NCBI GenBank assembly: GCA_902363125.1
Contig: CABIZD010000006.1
Span: 1 to 64,000 of the forward strand
Reading direction: 5' to 3'
Length of the DNA stretch: 64,000 nt
Origin: Coriobacteriaceae bacterium
Lineage (GTDB): Bacteria > Actinomycetota > Coriobacteriia > Coriobacteriales > Coriobacteriaceae
Part shown: positions 1-10,008 of the stretch, piece by piece
Numbering within the stretch: position 1 is the stretch's first letter
Layout: each line of letters opens with the position of its first letter
Translations under genes and position numbers: made by a program
Notes under the pieces: model-generated
Seen by the model: the letters and a program-made list of their open reading frames with translations, nothing else
Told to the model about the DNA's origin: nothing
The model's database searches: none

Positions 1-1
1 C

Positions 2-1012
2 GCCGTCCTATCGACCGCAACGAGGCGCGTCCTCGCGGGCCCCCTTACCTCCGCGCTGCTTGTCGCGGCCCCGGCATTCCCGTTACTGTCCGATTCGGCA
101 CTGGGGCATAGCGCCGCGCTCAATCTCCTGCCGCTGCCCGTGTTCTCGCCTATCGAGGCAACGGGTTACGTAGGATGCTTCCCGACAGAATTCATTGGCT
201 CCGGTTCAGGCAGCGCATCGATGCTTGCCGTGGCCCTGGCATACGTCGCGGTCCTTTTTGCGGTCGGCGCCGTTGCGACACGTTCCCCCAAACAGCCTGG
301 ACCCGCGAAAAAGCACCATGGGCTCGAGCTTCTGGACGCGAGCGTGGGATACGGGAGCACGACGATACTTTCAATCGGGTCGCTTTTCCTGAGCCCGGGA
401 ACGGCGGCGGGCCTCGTTGCTCCCAACGGCTCGGGGAAAACCACCCTTCTTGAAGCGCTGTCGGGCCAATTTCCCACCCGCATCCGCTCGGGAAGCCTGG
501 CGGCAGACGGAATCTGCCAGCGTCGATCAGCCGAATTTGCAGAACTCGTCTACCTGAGCTCTTCGGGCGGCACGGATCTCTACCCCACGCTATCGGCCAT
601 CGAGCACCTTGCTTTCGTTAGGGAGGCGTGGAAATCGGCCGCCGACATCGACTCGCTCTGCAGCTCCCTCGGAATCTCCCCATATCTCGACAAGCCGACC
701 CGTAAACTCTCGACAGGAATGAAGCAGCAGGTAAAGCTTGCCATGGCGATATCGACCGATTGCCCGTACCTTATCCTCGATGAACCGCTGAACGGCCTCG
801 ATCCGGGAAAGCGGAAAACCTCCTGCGACGCGATGCGCAGCGAGGTGGCGCGGGGACGAAGCGTGCTCATTTCAAGCCATCTGCTCGACGACCTGGCAGA
901 CCTCACCAACTCGTTCTACTTCATCGAGGCCGGCACGCTCGTGGAAAAGATCAAGTCGTCCTCGCAGACGCTCAAGCAGGAATACCTCGATACATACGAG
1001 CGAGGTGAATGA
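2..1012 (+). CDS. ABC transporter, membrane segment fused to ATPase domain (5' truncated by window edge)
   Basis: The reading frame is open from base 2, so the gene starts outside the window; the in-frame GTG at 140 is only an internal valine with no Shine-Dalgarno site. The visible N-terminal part is hydrophobic and ends in a membrane helix (about 230-290 nt). A complete ABC ATPase domain follows: Walker A APNGSGKT, a degenerate signature LSTGM in place of LSGGQ, Walker B YLILDEP and the switch-histidine motif SSH. It probably powers export or immunity for the small secreted protein encoded immediately downstream, whose ribosome site lies inside its last codons. The substrate is not identifiable. 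The fused-polypeptide reading rests on the open frame; the missing 5' part would settle it. Confidence 0.8.
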   Translation, partial: AVLSTATRRVLAGPLTSALLVAAPAFPLLSDSALGHSAALNLLPLPVFSPIEATGYVGCFPTEFIGSGSGSASMLAVALAYVAVLFAVGAVATRSPKQPGPAKKHHGLELLDASVGYGSTTILSIGSLFLSPGTAAGLVAPNGSGKTTLLEALSGQFPTRIRSGSLAADGICQRRSAEFAELVYLSSSGGTDLYPTLSAIEHLAFVREAWKSAADIDSLCSSLGISPYLDKPTRKLSTGMKQQVKLAMAISTDCPYLILDEPLNGLDPGKRKTSCDAMRSEVARGRSVLISSHLLDDLADLTNSFYFIEAGTLVEKIKSSSQTLKQEYLDTYERGE

Positions 1013-1013
1013 C

Positions 1014-1358
1014 ATGAAACTATTTGAACAGCTGAAGTCCAATGCGTCGCGCATGGCTGTCTACGCCATCCTCGTGGCAACGGCTTTATGCGGAATCGCG
1101 GCACCTGTCTATGCGCTCAACGGGGAGAAAGGCGATGTCGAACCCGCGTACATGGCTTCGACGGTTAAGGACCGGTACAAAGCCTTCTCTGGAGACACGT
1201 TTTACGTAGCAGAGTACGACACGACCTACCGTCAGCTTCGCTACAACAAGGGCTACGACTATCTAGGCGCAGAGGCAATCAGCTATACGTCGGGTTGGTA
1301 CCGCTCCAACTATGGACACATAACCCAGTTCAAGTGTAACTACCGTGTGTACAACTAA
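1014..1358 (+). CDS. Small secreted Tyr-rich protein (candidate exported peptide/bacteriocin)
   Basis: 114 residues. I chose ATG 1014 because GAGGTGA (1002-1008) sits at ideal spacing; GTG 1005 is in frame but lacks a site. The start overlaps the end of the ABC gene region (stop at 1010-1012), so the two are translationally coupled. Residues 1-34 are a classical signal peptide: basic start, hydrophobic core, and PVYA cleavage motif. The mature chain is about 80 residues with 13 tyrosines and a single cysteine, ending CNYRVYN. The arrangement (transporter plus short secreted product) resembles lactococcin-972-type loci, but I do not see that family's sequence pattern. It could equally be a secreted adhesin or signal. 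A strong terminator follows. Confidence 0.65.
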   Translation: MKLFEQLKSNASRMAVYAILVATALCGIAAPVYALNGEKGDVEPAYMASTVKDRYKAFSGDTFYVAEYDTTYRQLRYNKGYDYLGAEAISYTSGWYRSNYGHITQFKCNYRVYN

Positions 1359-1372
1359 AGCAACCGGCCGGG

Positions 1373-1408
1373 ACGAGGGGTGACGCAAAAGCGTCGCCCC
1401 TCGTTTTT
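1373..1408 (+). terminator. Rho-independent terminator after the secreted-protein gene
   Basis: Fourteen-base-pair stem (ACGAGGGGTGACGC with its complement, one G-U pair), AAAA loop and a five-T run. It closes the ABC/secreted-protein unit. Confidence 0.9.
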
Positions 1409-1500
1409 AACCATGTCAACTGAACCTAGTTCAGTTTGGTTGATTTCCGATCTCAGCCGAACACATTGAGCGGAAAGGCCGTTCCCGCAGTCAGTCGAAC

Positions 1501-1531
1501 GTCCCCGGGGCCCTTCTCAGGCCCCGGGGAC
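1501..1531. repeat. Perfect 12-bp-arm GC hairpin in the gap between the secreted-protein gene and rpmE
   Basis: GTCCCCGGGGCC and its exact complement flank a 7-nt loop; there is no clear T-run, so it is a palindrome rather than a standard terminator. The rest of the 1359-1725 gap holds the terminator at 1373, this hairpin, and the rpmE promoter and leader. I see no gene in it. Confidence 0.6.
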
Positions 1532-1612
1532 GGCATTTTCCCAGTTGAAGGAACGGTGGAGATGTGTTTCGATGGGTCAGATTCGTGTCGTTCCGAAAAG
1601 ACCGTGAACCTT

Positions 1613-1641
1613 TTGTGTGACACGCGGCGCCGTGGTACCAT
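1613..1641 (+). promoter_or_regulatory. Candidate rpmE promoter
   Basis: TTGTGT (1613-1618) and TACCAT (1636-1641) are separated by 17 bp, placing a start near 1648, just before the two leader hairpins. Confidence 0.5.
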
Positions 1642-1654
1642 AGCCGAGTTTGTT

Positions 1655-1703
1655 GTCTTGGTCGGAAACCAAGACGCCTTATGCGCTGATCGGTAACCAG
1701 CGC
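1655..1703 (+). ncRNA. Candidate bL31 ribosomal-protein leader (two stem-loops)
   Basis: The rpmE 5' UTR has an 8-bp perfect hairpin (1655-1662 with 1668-1675) and a 6-bp hairpin (1683-1688 with 1698-1703). Both loops contain CGGAA or CGGTAA. They lie directly upstream of the AAGGAG site. Autoregulatory L31 leaders have been described in several bacterial groups, including Coriobacteria; matching this one to that model is inference. Confidence 0.5.
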
Positions 1704-1725
1704 CTGACCAATAAGGAGTCCTACC

Positions 1726-2151
1726 ATGAAGCAGGGTATCCATCCCCAGTATGTCGAGTGCACGGTGACGTGCTCCTGCGGCAACACCTTCAAGACGCAC
1801 GCTACCGTGTCCGAGATGAAGGTCGAGCTTTGCAACGAGTGCCACCCGTTCTACACCGGCCAGCAGAAGTTCGTCGACACCGGTGGACGCGTCCAGCGCT
1901 TCGCCGACAAGTTCGGTGGCGCCGCTGCCGCTCAGCTCAAGAAGGCCGAGGAGGCCAAGGCCGCCAAGGCCGCCAAGGCTGCTGAGGCCGAGGCTGCTCG
2001 CAAGGCCGCCGCTGAGGCTAAGGCTGCCGAGAAGGCTAAGCGTGCCGCTAAGTTCGCCGAGGAGGCTGCTAAGCAGGCCGCCGAGGCTCCCGCAGAGGCT
2101 CCCGTCGAGGAGGCCGCTGCTGAGGCCGAGACCACCGAGGCTGCTGAGTAA
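1726..2151 (+). CDS. rpmE: 50S ribosomal protein bL31 with long Ala/Lys/Glu tail
   Basis: Residues 1-65 are a standard zinc-binding bL31: [12 protein letters not shown] and CNECHPFY supply the cysteine ligands (C16, C18, C36, C39), followed by the usual GGRVQRF segment. Residues 66-141 are a low-complexity extension made almost only of A, K, E and P, changing from KA/EA repeats (basic) to an acidic [12 protein letters not shown] end. Ordinary bL31 is about 70 residues, so the tail doubles the protein. The cysteine-containing form is normally made when zinc is sufficient. Own promoter, leader and terminator make it a single-gene unit. AAGGAG supports ATG 1726. Confidence 0.95.
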   Translation: MKQGIHPQYVECTVTCSCGNTFKTHATVSEMKVELCNECHPFYTGQQKFVDTGGRVQRFADKFGGAAAAQLKKAEEAKAAKAAKAAEAEAARKAAAEAKAAEKAKRAAKFAEEAAKQAAEAPAEAPVEEAAAEAETTEAAE

Positions 2152-2186
2152 ATAGCTCGCCGCGGAATTGCTCGCATTCATGGCAT

Positions 2187-2228
2187 AAGGGCCGCGCATC
2201 CGTTTGGGTGCGTGGCCCTTTTCTTTTT
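2187..2228 (+). terminator. rpmE terminator
   Basis: Fifteen-base-pair stem beginning AAGGGCC with a GTTT loop, then a T-rich run. Its upper half (GCGCATCCGTTTGGGTGCG) is the same as that of the prfB terminator at 6571. Confidence 0.9.
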
Positions 2229-2231
2229 ATT

Positions 2232-2260
2232 GGTGCAAGCTAACCCGTCCCCATTGCACC
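2232..2260. repeat. Right half of the 47-bp GGTGC/TGTCCCC repeat family
   Basis: Matches the right ends of the copies at 37317 and 48370 (GGTGCAA, then AACC-GTCCCC, then A-TGCACC). It follows the rpmE terminator directly; the left half is absent. Confidence 0.5.
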
Positions 2261-2330
2261 GGGTTGGTGCGAAGGGGCAGATTGGTTTGCGCCAAATGGC
2301 AAAGAGACAGCGTTTTCCCAGATAAAAGCT

Positions 2331-2360
2331 GACAAAATAAACCGGTCCCTTTTTGGCAGG
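2331..2360. repeat. Short dispersed element, AAAATAAACC type, copy 1
   Basis: About 30 bp containing AAAATAAACCGGTCCC then TTTTTGGCAGG; closely matched at 14532-14562. Arms ending in CCAAAA/TTTTGG suggest a hairpin. Apart from this and the half repeat at 2232, the gap 2152-2490 shows no gene. Confidence 0.5.
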
Positions 2361-2490
2361 CTGTCGTAGTTATTACGTGGTCGAGTGTGTCGACCGCATA
2401 GGCGGCGCCTTGTTTGGCTAAAGTACATTTATCTGTGTTTAACTCGTCCAAGGTTTCATGCCGCGGGCGATGGCCAAAAAGGAAAACCAC

Positions 2491-5297
<2,807 letters not shown>

Positions 5298-5298
<1 letters not shown>

Positions 5299-6446
5299 TG
5301 GCCGAGACTCTAGAGGTAACGCCTGCCGAGTTGGACGCATTTGCGGACCGACTCGGCGAGGTCGAGTCGTACCTCCATTTGGACGAGAAGCGCACCCGCG
5401 TAACGGAGCTCGAGGCCAAAAGCGTCGCCCCGGGCTTTTGGGACGATGCCGATGCCGCTCGCGCCACGATGGAGGAGATTGCGCGCGCCAAGGAGGACAT
5501 CGCCGCCGTGGATACCGCGCGTGGTGAGCTTTCCGATGCTCGCGCCGCGTTGGAGCTTGCCGAGGAAATGGGCGATGACCCCGATGCCGCTGCGCTGCGT
5601 GAGGAGGCTGCCGCTACGGCGGAGCGCCTATCCCGCGCTATCGACGAGCTTGAGCTTGCGAGCTGGTTTACCGGGGAGTTCGACCATGGCGACGCGATTG
5701 TGACCATCAAACCCGGACAGGGTGGCTTGGAGGCCCAGGACTGGACCTTCATGCTCTTTAAGATGTACATGAAGTACTGCCAGCGCCGCGGTTGGAAGGT
5801 CACCATCAACGATTGCCCCGCGGCCGAGGTCATCGGCATCGATCGTGCGACCTTTACCGTCGAAGGCAAGGATGCCTTTGGCATGCTTCGTGCCGAGGCC
5901 GGTGTTCACCGCCTGGTGCGCATTAGCCCCACCGACGACAAGAAGCGCCGCCAGACTACGTTTGCCGGCGTCGAGGTCATTCCGGTACTACCCGACGATA
6001 TCGATATCGAGATTAGTCCCGATGACATTCGCGTCGACGTGTACCATGCAAGCGGCCCGGGCGGTCAGGGCGTCAACACCACCGACTCCGCCGTGCGCGT
6101 GACGCATTTCCCCAGCGGTATCGTGGTCACGTGTCAAAACGAGCGCAGCCAGATTCAAAACAAGGCCGCTTGCATGCAGATCCTCAAGGCTCGTCTGTAC
6201 GAGATTGAGCTCGAAAAGCGCGCTGAGGCCCTGGATGAGATTCGCGGGCCCAAGACCACTATCGGCTTTGGCAACCAGATCCGCAGCTATGTGCTCTACC
6301 CGTACCAGATGGTTAAGGACCTGCGCACGGGCGTGGAGACCAGCAACGTCGAGGCCGTTCTTGACGACGGCGATCTGGATCCGTTTGTGATTGGCTATCA
6401 CCGTTGGGCTACCGGCAACGCTGATGCAGAAGGCTCGGAGGTCTAA
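5298..6446 (+). CDS. prfB: Peptide chain release factor 2
   Basis: 382 residues, one continuous frame. The GGQ hydrolysis motif is at residues 255-257 within SGPGGQGVN. The codon-recognition tripeptide, SPF in typical RF2, reads SPT here (S210-P211-T212, nt 5925-5933). The usual RF2 autoregulatory +1 frameshift is absent: the corresponding site reads YLHLDEK with no in-frame UGA. Length, the N-terminal coiled region and the RF2-type C-terminus (DLDPFVIGYHRW) identify RF2 rather than RF1. RF2 releases peptides at UGA and UAA. The gene overlaps secA by one base and ends at a terminator beside the next gene. Confidence 0.95.
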
Positions 6447-6570
6447 AACATCGGGCGGCTTCAAGCCGATGCCAAGCCTAACGGTTGGACGGGTTTGTAT
6501 CCAGAACAAACCCTGCGCAGGGGTGGTTTTTGTTCGGCGAATCGGTAGAATCGAATACAGCAAGAAGTTC

Positions 6571-6599
6571 AAAGCGCATCCGTTTGGGTGCGCTTTTTT
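6571..6599 (+). terminator. prfB terminator touching the next gene's ribosome site
   Basis: Stem AAAGCGCATCC/GGGTGCGCTTT with GTTT loop and a six-T run. The AGGGAGG site of the following gene begins right after it, so folding may also affect that gene's translation. Confidence 0.85.
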
Positions 6600-6611
6600 G
6601 AGGGAGGCAGC

Positions 6612-7502
6612 ATGGCATATCGTCTGGACATCAAGCGCATTCTTTCGATGAACTTCTTTCACGACCTGCCCCAGATCATGTTGGGGTGTGCCTTGGCCGC
6701 CATCGCGACCGACTTGTTTTTGATTCCCAACGGTCTTGCCGCCGGTGGCGTTACGGGCCTTGCGACTATTATCCAGGCTGTCGGCGCGGCGCGAGGCGTG
6801 TCGCTTCCCGTCGGTATCCAGACCATCGTGATGAACGCCTTGCTGTTGTTGGTCGTTATGCGCGAGGGTGGCATGTTCTACGTGGTGCAGACCGCGACGG
6901 GCTTTGTGCTGCTGGGCTTCTTTACCGATCTGTTCGCCCCGTTTGTAGCACCTCTGGCGGATGCGGACCTGATGCTCCCTGCCATGTGGGGCGGCATTAT
7001 TACGGGCATCGGTTACGGCATGGTGTTGCGCGCCGGCGCCAACACCGGCGGCTCGGACACGATTGGCCAAATCATCTCGCGTAACACCTCGCTGCCGGTG
7101 GGCTCGACCGTCATGGCGATCGATGTTGCCGTATGCGCGCTGTCGGCTCCGGTCTTTTCAATCGAAAACGCACTATATGCAGGCCTTTCGATGGTCATTA
7201 GCGGCTACGTGATCGATGCCGTGGTCGATGGTGGCAACAAACGCCGTATGGTACTCATCATCTCGGACAAGTTCCCTGATATCGCTGCCGATATCATGTA
7301 TGGCCTGGGTCGTGGTTGTACCAAGTTTAAGGCGACTGGCATGTATTCGGGTGCCGAGAAGCCGGTGATTATGGTCATCGTGAGCCGTCGAGAGCTCAAT
7401 ACCCTCAAGACGATCGTGCGCGAGCGCGATCCTCACGCCATTGTGACGGTCGCTGACGTTACGGAAGCCTTCGGCGAGGGATTCAAGGACATTAGCGCGT
7501 AG
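6612..7502 (+). CDS. YitT family membrane protein (DUF161/DUF2179)
   Basis: 296 residues from ATG 6612, the start preceded by AGGGAGG. Five to six membrane helices fill residues 15-200, including the family-typical IPNGLAAGGVTGLA and GANTGGSDTIGQI motifs. A soluble C-terminal DUF2179 domain of about 90 residues follows (RRMVLIISDKFPDIAADI ... EAFGEGFKDI). The function of the family is not settled; a role in membrane transport is usually assumed. The gene stands alone between the prfB terminator and a 200-bp gap before the transketolase genes. Confidence 0.9.
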   Translation: MAYRLDIKRILSMNFFHDLPQIMLGCALAAIATDLFLIPNGLAAGGVTGLATIIQAVGAARGVSLPVGIQTIVMNALLLLVVMREGGMFYVVQTATGFVLLGFFTDLFAPFVAPLADADLMLPAMWGGIITGIGYGMVLRAGANTGGSDTIGQIISRNTSLPVGSTVMAIDVAVCALSAPVFSIENALYAGLSMVISGYVIDAVVDGGNKRRMVLIISDKFPDIAADIMYGLGRGCTKFKATGMYSGAEKPVIMVIVSRRELNTLKTIVRERDPHAIVTVADVTEAFGEGFKDISA

Positions 7503-7709
7503 GGTCGACTGCGTTCCATCCAAAAGACGTTCACATTGATAAACCGTTTCATCAGCGGTTCTGCCTGCTCAATTGTTCAAATAATGATAAATACTCTGGT
7601 AAAGCTTCCAGTTTCCAGCATAATGAATGACGTACGTGCATTGCGGCTGTGTTGGGATTACCTTCGGTGCCGTGCGCATCTTGTCTTAAGAGGATGAAAG
7701 GAAGGCACA

Positions 7710-8540
7710 ATGAGCGACGAAGAGCTCAAAAAGGTTGCCAACGAGGTAAGGAAGGGCATCGTCACCGGCGTGCACGCTGCCAAGTCCGGCCATCCGGGCG
7801 GTTCGCTCGGCGCCGCCGACATCATGACCTATCTGTACTTTGAGGAAATGAACGTCGACCCAGCTAATCCCCGCAAGGCCGATCGCGACCGCTTTGTGCT
7901 CTCCAAGGGCCATTGCGCTCCGGGCCTGTACGCCGTGCTCGCCGAGCGTGGGTTCTTCCCCAAGGAGGACCTCGAGACGCTGCGCCATATCGGCAGCCAC
8001 CTGCAGGGTCACCCCAACATGAACGACACCCCGGGCGTCGACATGTCCACCGGCTCGCTCGGCCAGGGCATCTCCACCGCTGTGGGCATGGCCGTTGCCG
8101 CCAAGCACTGGGGCGATACTTACCGCACGTACGCCCTGCTGGGCGATGGCGAGAGCGAGGAGGGCCAGGTCTGGGAGGCCGCCATGTTTGCCGGCAACCA
8201 GCAGCTCGACAACCTCTGCGTGATCGTCGACCACAACGGCCTGCAGATCGACGGCCCCGTCGAGGAGGTCAACGACCCCATGCCGCTGGCAGACAAGTTC
8301 CGCGCCTTCAAGTTCCATGTGGTGGAGCTCGCCGACGGCAACGACTTTGACCAGATCCGCGCCGCCTTTGCCGAGGCCCGCGCCACCAAGGGTCAGCCTA
8401 CCGCCATTATCGCCGAGACCACAAAGGGCAAGGGCGTCTCCTTTATGGAGAACCAGGTGGGTTGGCACGGTAAGGCCCCCAACGATGAACAGTTTGAGCA
8501 GGCCATGGCAGAGCTCACGGCCGCCGGAGAGGAGCTCTAG
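7710..8540 (+). CDS. Transketolase, N-terminal (TPP-binding) subunit
   Basis: 276 residues, half the length of a full transketolase. It carries GHPGGSLGAADIMTYLYF, LSKGHCAPGLYAVLA and the thiamine-diphosphate/metal motif GDGESEEGQVWEA. It pairs with the C-terminal subunit one base downstream. Together they move two-carbon units between ketose and aldose phosphates in the non-oxidative pentose phosphate pathway. The split form is common in archaea and anaerobic bacteria. ATG 7710 has an upstream GAAAGGAAGG site. Confidence 0.95.
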   Translation: MSDEELKKVANEVRKGIVTGVHAAKSGHPGGSLGAADIMTYLYFEEMNVDPANPRKADRDRFVLSKGHCAPGLYAVLAERGFFPKEDLETLRHIGSHLQGHPNMNDTPGVDMSTGSLGQGISTAVGMAVAAKHWGDTYRTYALLGDGESEEGQVWEAAMFAGNQQLDNLCVIVDHNGLQIDGPVEEVNDPMPLADKFRAFKFHVVELADGNDFDQIRAAFAEARATKGQPTAIIAETTKGKGVSFMENQVGWHGKAPNDEQFEQAMAELTAAGEEL

Positions 8541-8541
8541 G

Positions 8542-9483
8542 ATGGCAGATGTCAAGAAAATCGCCACGCGCGTAAGCTACGGCGAGGCCCTCGTCGAGCT
8601 CGCCAACGAGCACGATGACTTTGTGGTCCTCGACGCCGACCTGGCCGCCGCCACGCAGACCGGCAAGTTTAAGGCTGCCTGCCCCGACCGCTTCTTCGAT
8701 GTGGGCATTGCCGAGAGCAACCTGATGGGTGTTGCCGCCGGTATCGCAACCACCGGTCGCGTTGCCTTCGCGAGCACCTTTGCCATGTTTGCCGCCGGCC
8801 GCGCTTTTGAGCAGGTCCGTAATTCCATCGGTTATCCGCACCTCAACGTCAAGATTGGCGCCACGCACGCCGGTATCTCGGTGGGCGAGGACGGTGCCAC
8901 GCACCAGTGCTGCGAGGATATCGCCCTTATGCGCGTCATTCCCGGCATGACCGTCATCGTTCCCGCCGATGACGTCGAGGCTCGCGCCGTGACGCGCGCC
9001 GCCTACGAGTGCGACGGCCCCGTCTACATGCGCTTTGCCCGTCTGGCCTCGCCGGTCATCAACGACCCCGAGACCTACAAGTTCGAGTTGGGCCGCGGCA
9101 TCGTCATGCGCGAGGGCGCCGACGTTACCATCATTGCCTGCGGTCTGATGGTCGGCGAGGCCCTTGAGGCCGCCGGGCAGCTCGCTGCCGAGGGCATCGA
9201 CGCCGAGGTCATCAACATGCACACCATCAAGCCCATCGACGCCGATCTGGTCGTCAAGAGCGCTACCAAGACCGGCCACGTCGTGACCGTCGAGGAGCAC
9301 TCCGTGATCGGTGGCCTGGGCAGTGCCGTTGCCGACGTCCTGTGCGAGCAGTGCCCGACGCCGCTCAAGAAGATCGGCGTCAACGACACGTTCGGCGAGT
9401 CCGGCCCGGGCGCCGAGCTCCTGCACAAGTACGGCCTGGACGCCGCCAATATCGTGGCGACCACCAAGGAGTTCTTGGCATAA
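8542..9483 (+). CDS. Transketolase, C-terminal subunit
   Basis: 313 residues from ATG 8542, which lies one base after the N-subunit stop with GGAGAGGAG upstream; longer in-frame extensions run through the first gene in another frame and are not real. It has the pyrimidine-binding domain (DADLAAATQTGKF, DVGIAESNLMGVAAGIA) and the transketolase C-terminal domain (VEEHSVIGGLGSAVADVL). Same operon and complex as the preceding gene. A terminator follows at 9555. Confidence 0.95.
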   Translation: MADVKKIATRVSYGEALVELANEHDDFVVLDADLAAATQTGKFKAACPDRFFDVGIAESNLMGVAAGIATTGRVAFASTFAMFAAGRAFEQVRNSIGYPHLNVKIGATHAGISVGEDGATHQCCEDIALMRVIPGMTVIVPADDVEARAVTRAAYECDGPVYMRFARLASPVINDPETYKFELGRGIVMREGADVTIIACGLMVGEALEAAGQLAAEGIDAEVINMHTIKPIDADLVVKSATKTGHVVTVEEHSVIGGLGSAVADVLCEQCPTPLKKIGVNDTFGESGPGAELLHKYGLDAANIVATTKEFLA

Positions 9484-9502
9484 GGCAAGGTGGATCTCAA
9501 GG

Positions 9503-9543
9503 ACTGCTTCGCCAGAACTATAAAACTGCTTCGCCAGTACTAT
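9503..9543. repeat. Direct repeat, 19-bp unit at 22-bp spacing
   Basis: ACTGCTTCGCCAGAACTAT (9503-9521) recurs as ACTGCTTCGCCAGTACTAT (9525-9543), one mismatch. Lies between the transketolase stop and its terminator. Confidence 0.6.
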
Positions 9544-9554
9544 GGAAACCCGGC

Positions 9555-9586
9555 AGGGGCGCTCTCTTGGAGGGCGCCCCTGTTTC
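9555..9586 (+). terminator. Transketolase operon terminator
   Basis: Stem AGGGGCGC/GCGCCCCT around a loop beginning TCTC, followed by TGTTTC (a weak T-run). Confidence 0.7.
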
Positions 9587-9652
9587 AGTTGCGGTGAAAT
9601 AAGGACTATTTTGCCAGCCTAAAGGCTCAACAGTCCCTATTTCACCGCAACT
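9587..9652. repeat. 66-bp palindromic repeat, TTGCGGTGAAATA family, copy 1
   Basis: Arms of 21 bp (AGTTGCGGTGAAATAAGGACT and complement, one mismatch). Same family at 23511-23577 and 37723-37789. Confidence 0.85.
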
Positions 9653-9781
9653 TATGAAGACGCCCCTCAAGCACGGTCCCATCAGGGAAAAGGACATATA
9701 TCGACAAAGCGCAATTCAGACCCTTCCAGCTTTGTATATGCAGCACCCCAAGATAAACGCAGCGACCCCTTAGTTATCGCA

Positions 9782-9904
9782 GGCCGGGCACAGGGTTACT
9801 CTCCAAATCTTTCCGCAGGACGGAGGAGCCCCCGCCGCGCGAAGCGCGCAGCGGGGGCTCCGACATGTCCGAGGACGATTTGGAGAGTAACCCTGTGTCC
9901 GGCC
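9782..9904. repeat. 123-bp nested palindrome upstream of ftsE
   Basis: Outer arms of 28 bp (9782-9809 and 9877-9904, one G-U mismatch) enclose an 11-bp perfect stem GGAGCCCCCGC (9825-9835 with 9851-9861) and a small CGCGC-GAA-GCGCG hairpin. No T-run, no coding potential. May be a mobile miniature element or a structured RNA; function unknown. The remainder of the gap 9484-10008 shows no gene. Confidence 0.75.
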
Positions 9905-10008
9905 GACGGGATCCCTAAGCACGCCATGCTTCTTATGTGCAGCAAAGCTAATGCTGCTAAAATACAAAGCGCTCATGTAGTTTAAACGCACGACGATAAG
10001 GAGCACCA

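Noticed and set aside
140..142. GTG 140 as start of the ABC protein
   Set aside because: The frame is open to the window edge and no ribosome site precedes it; a truncated longer protein is more likely.
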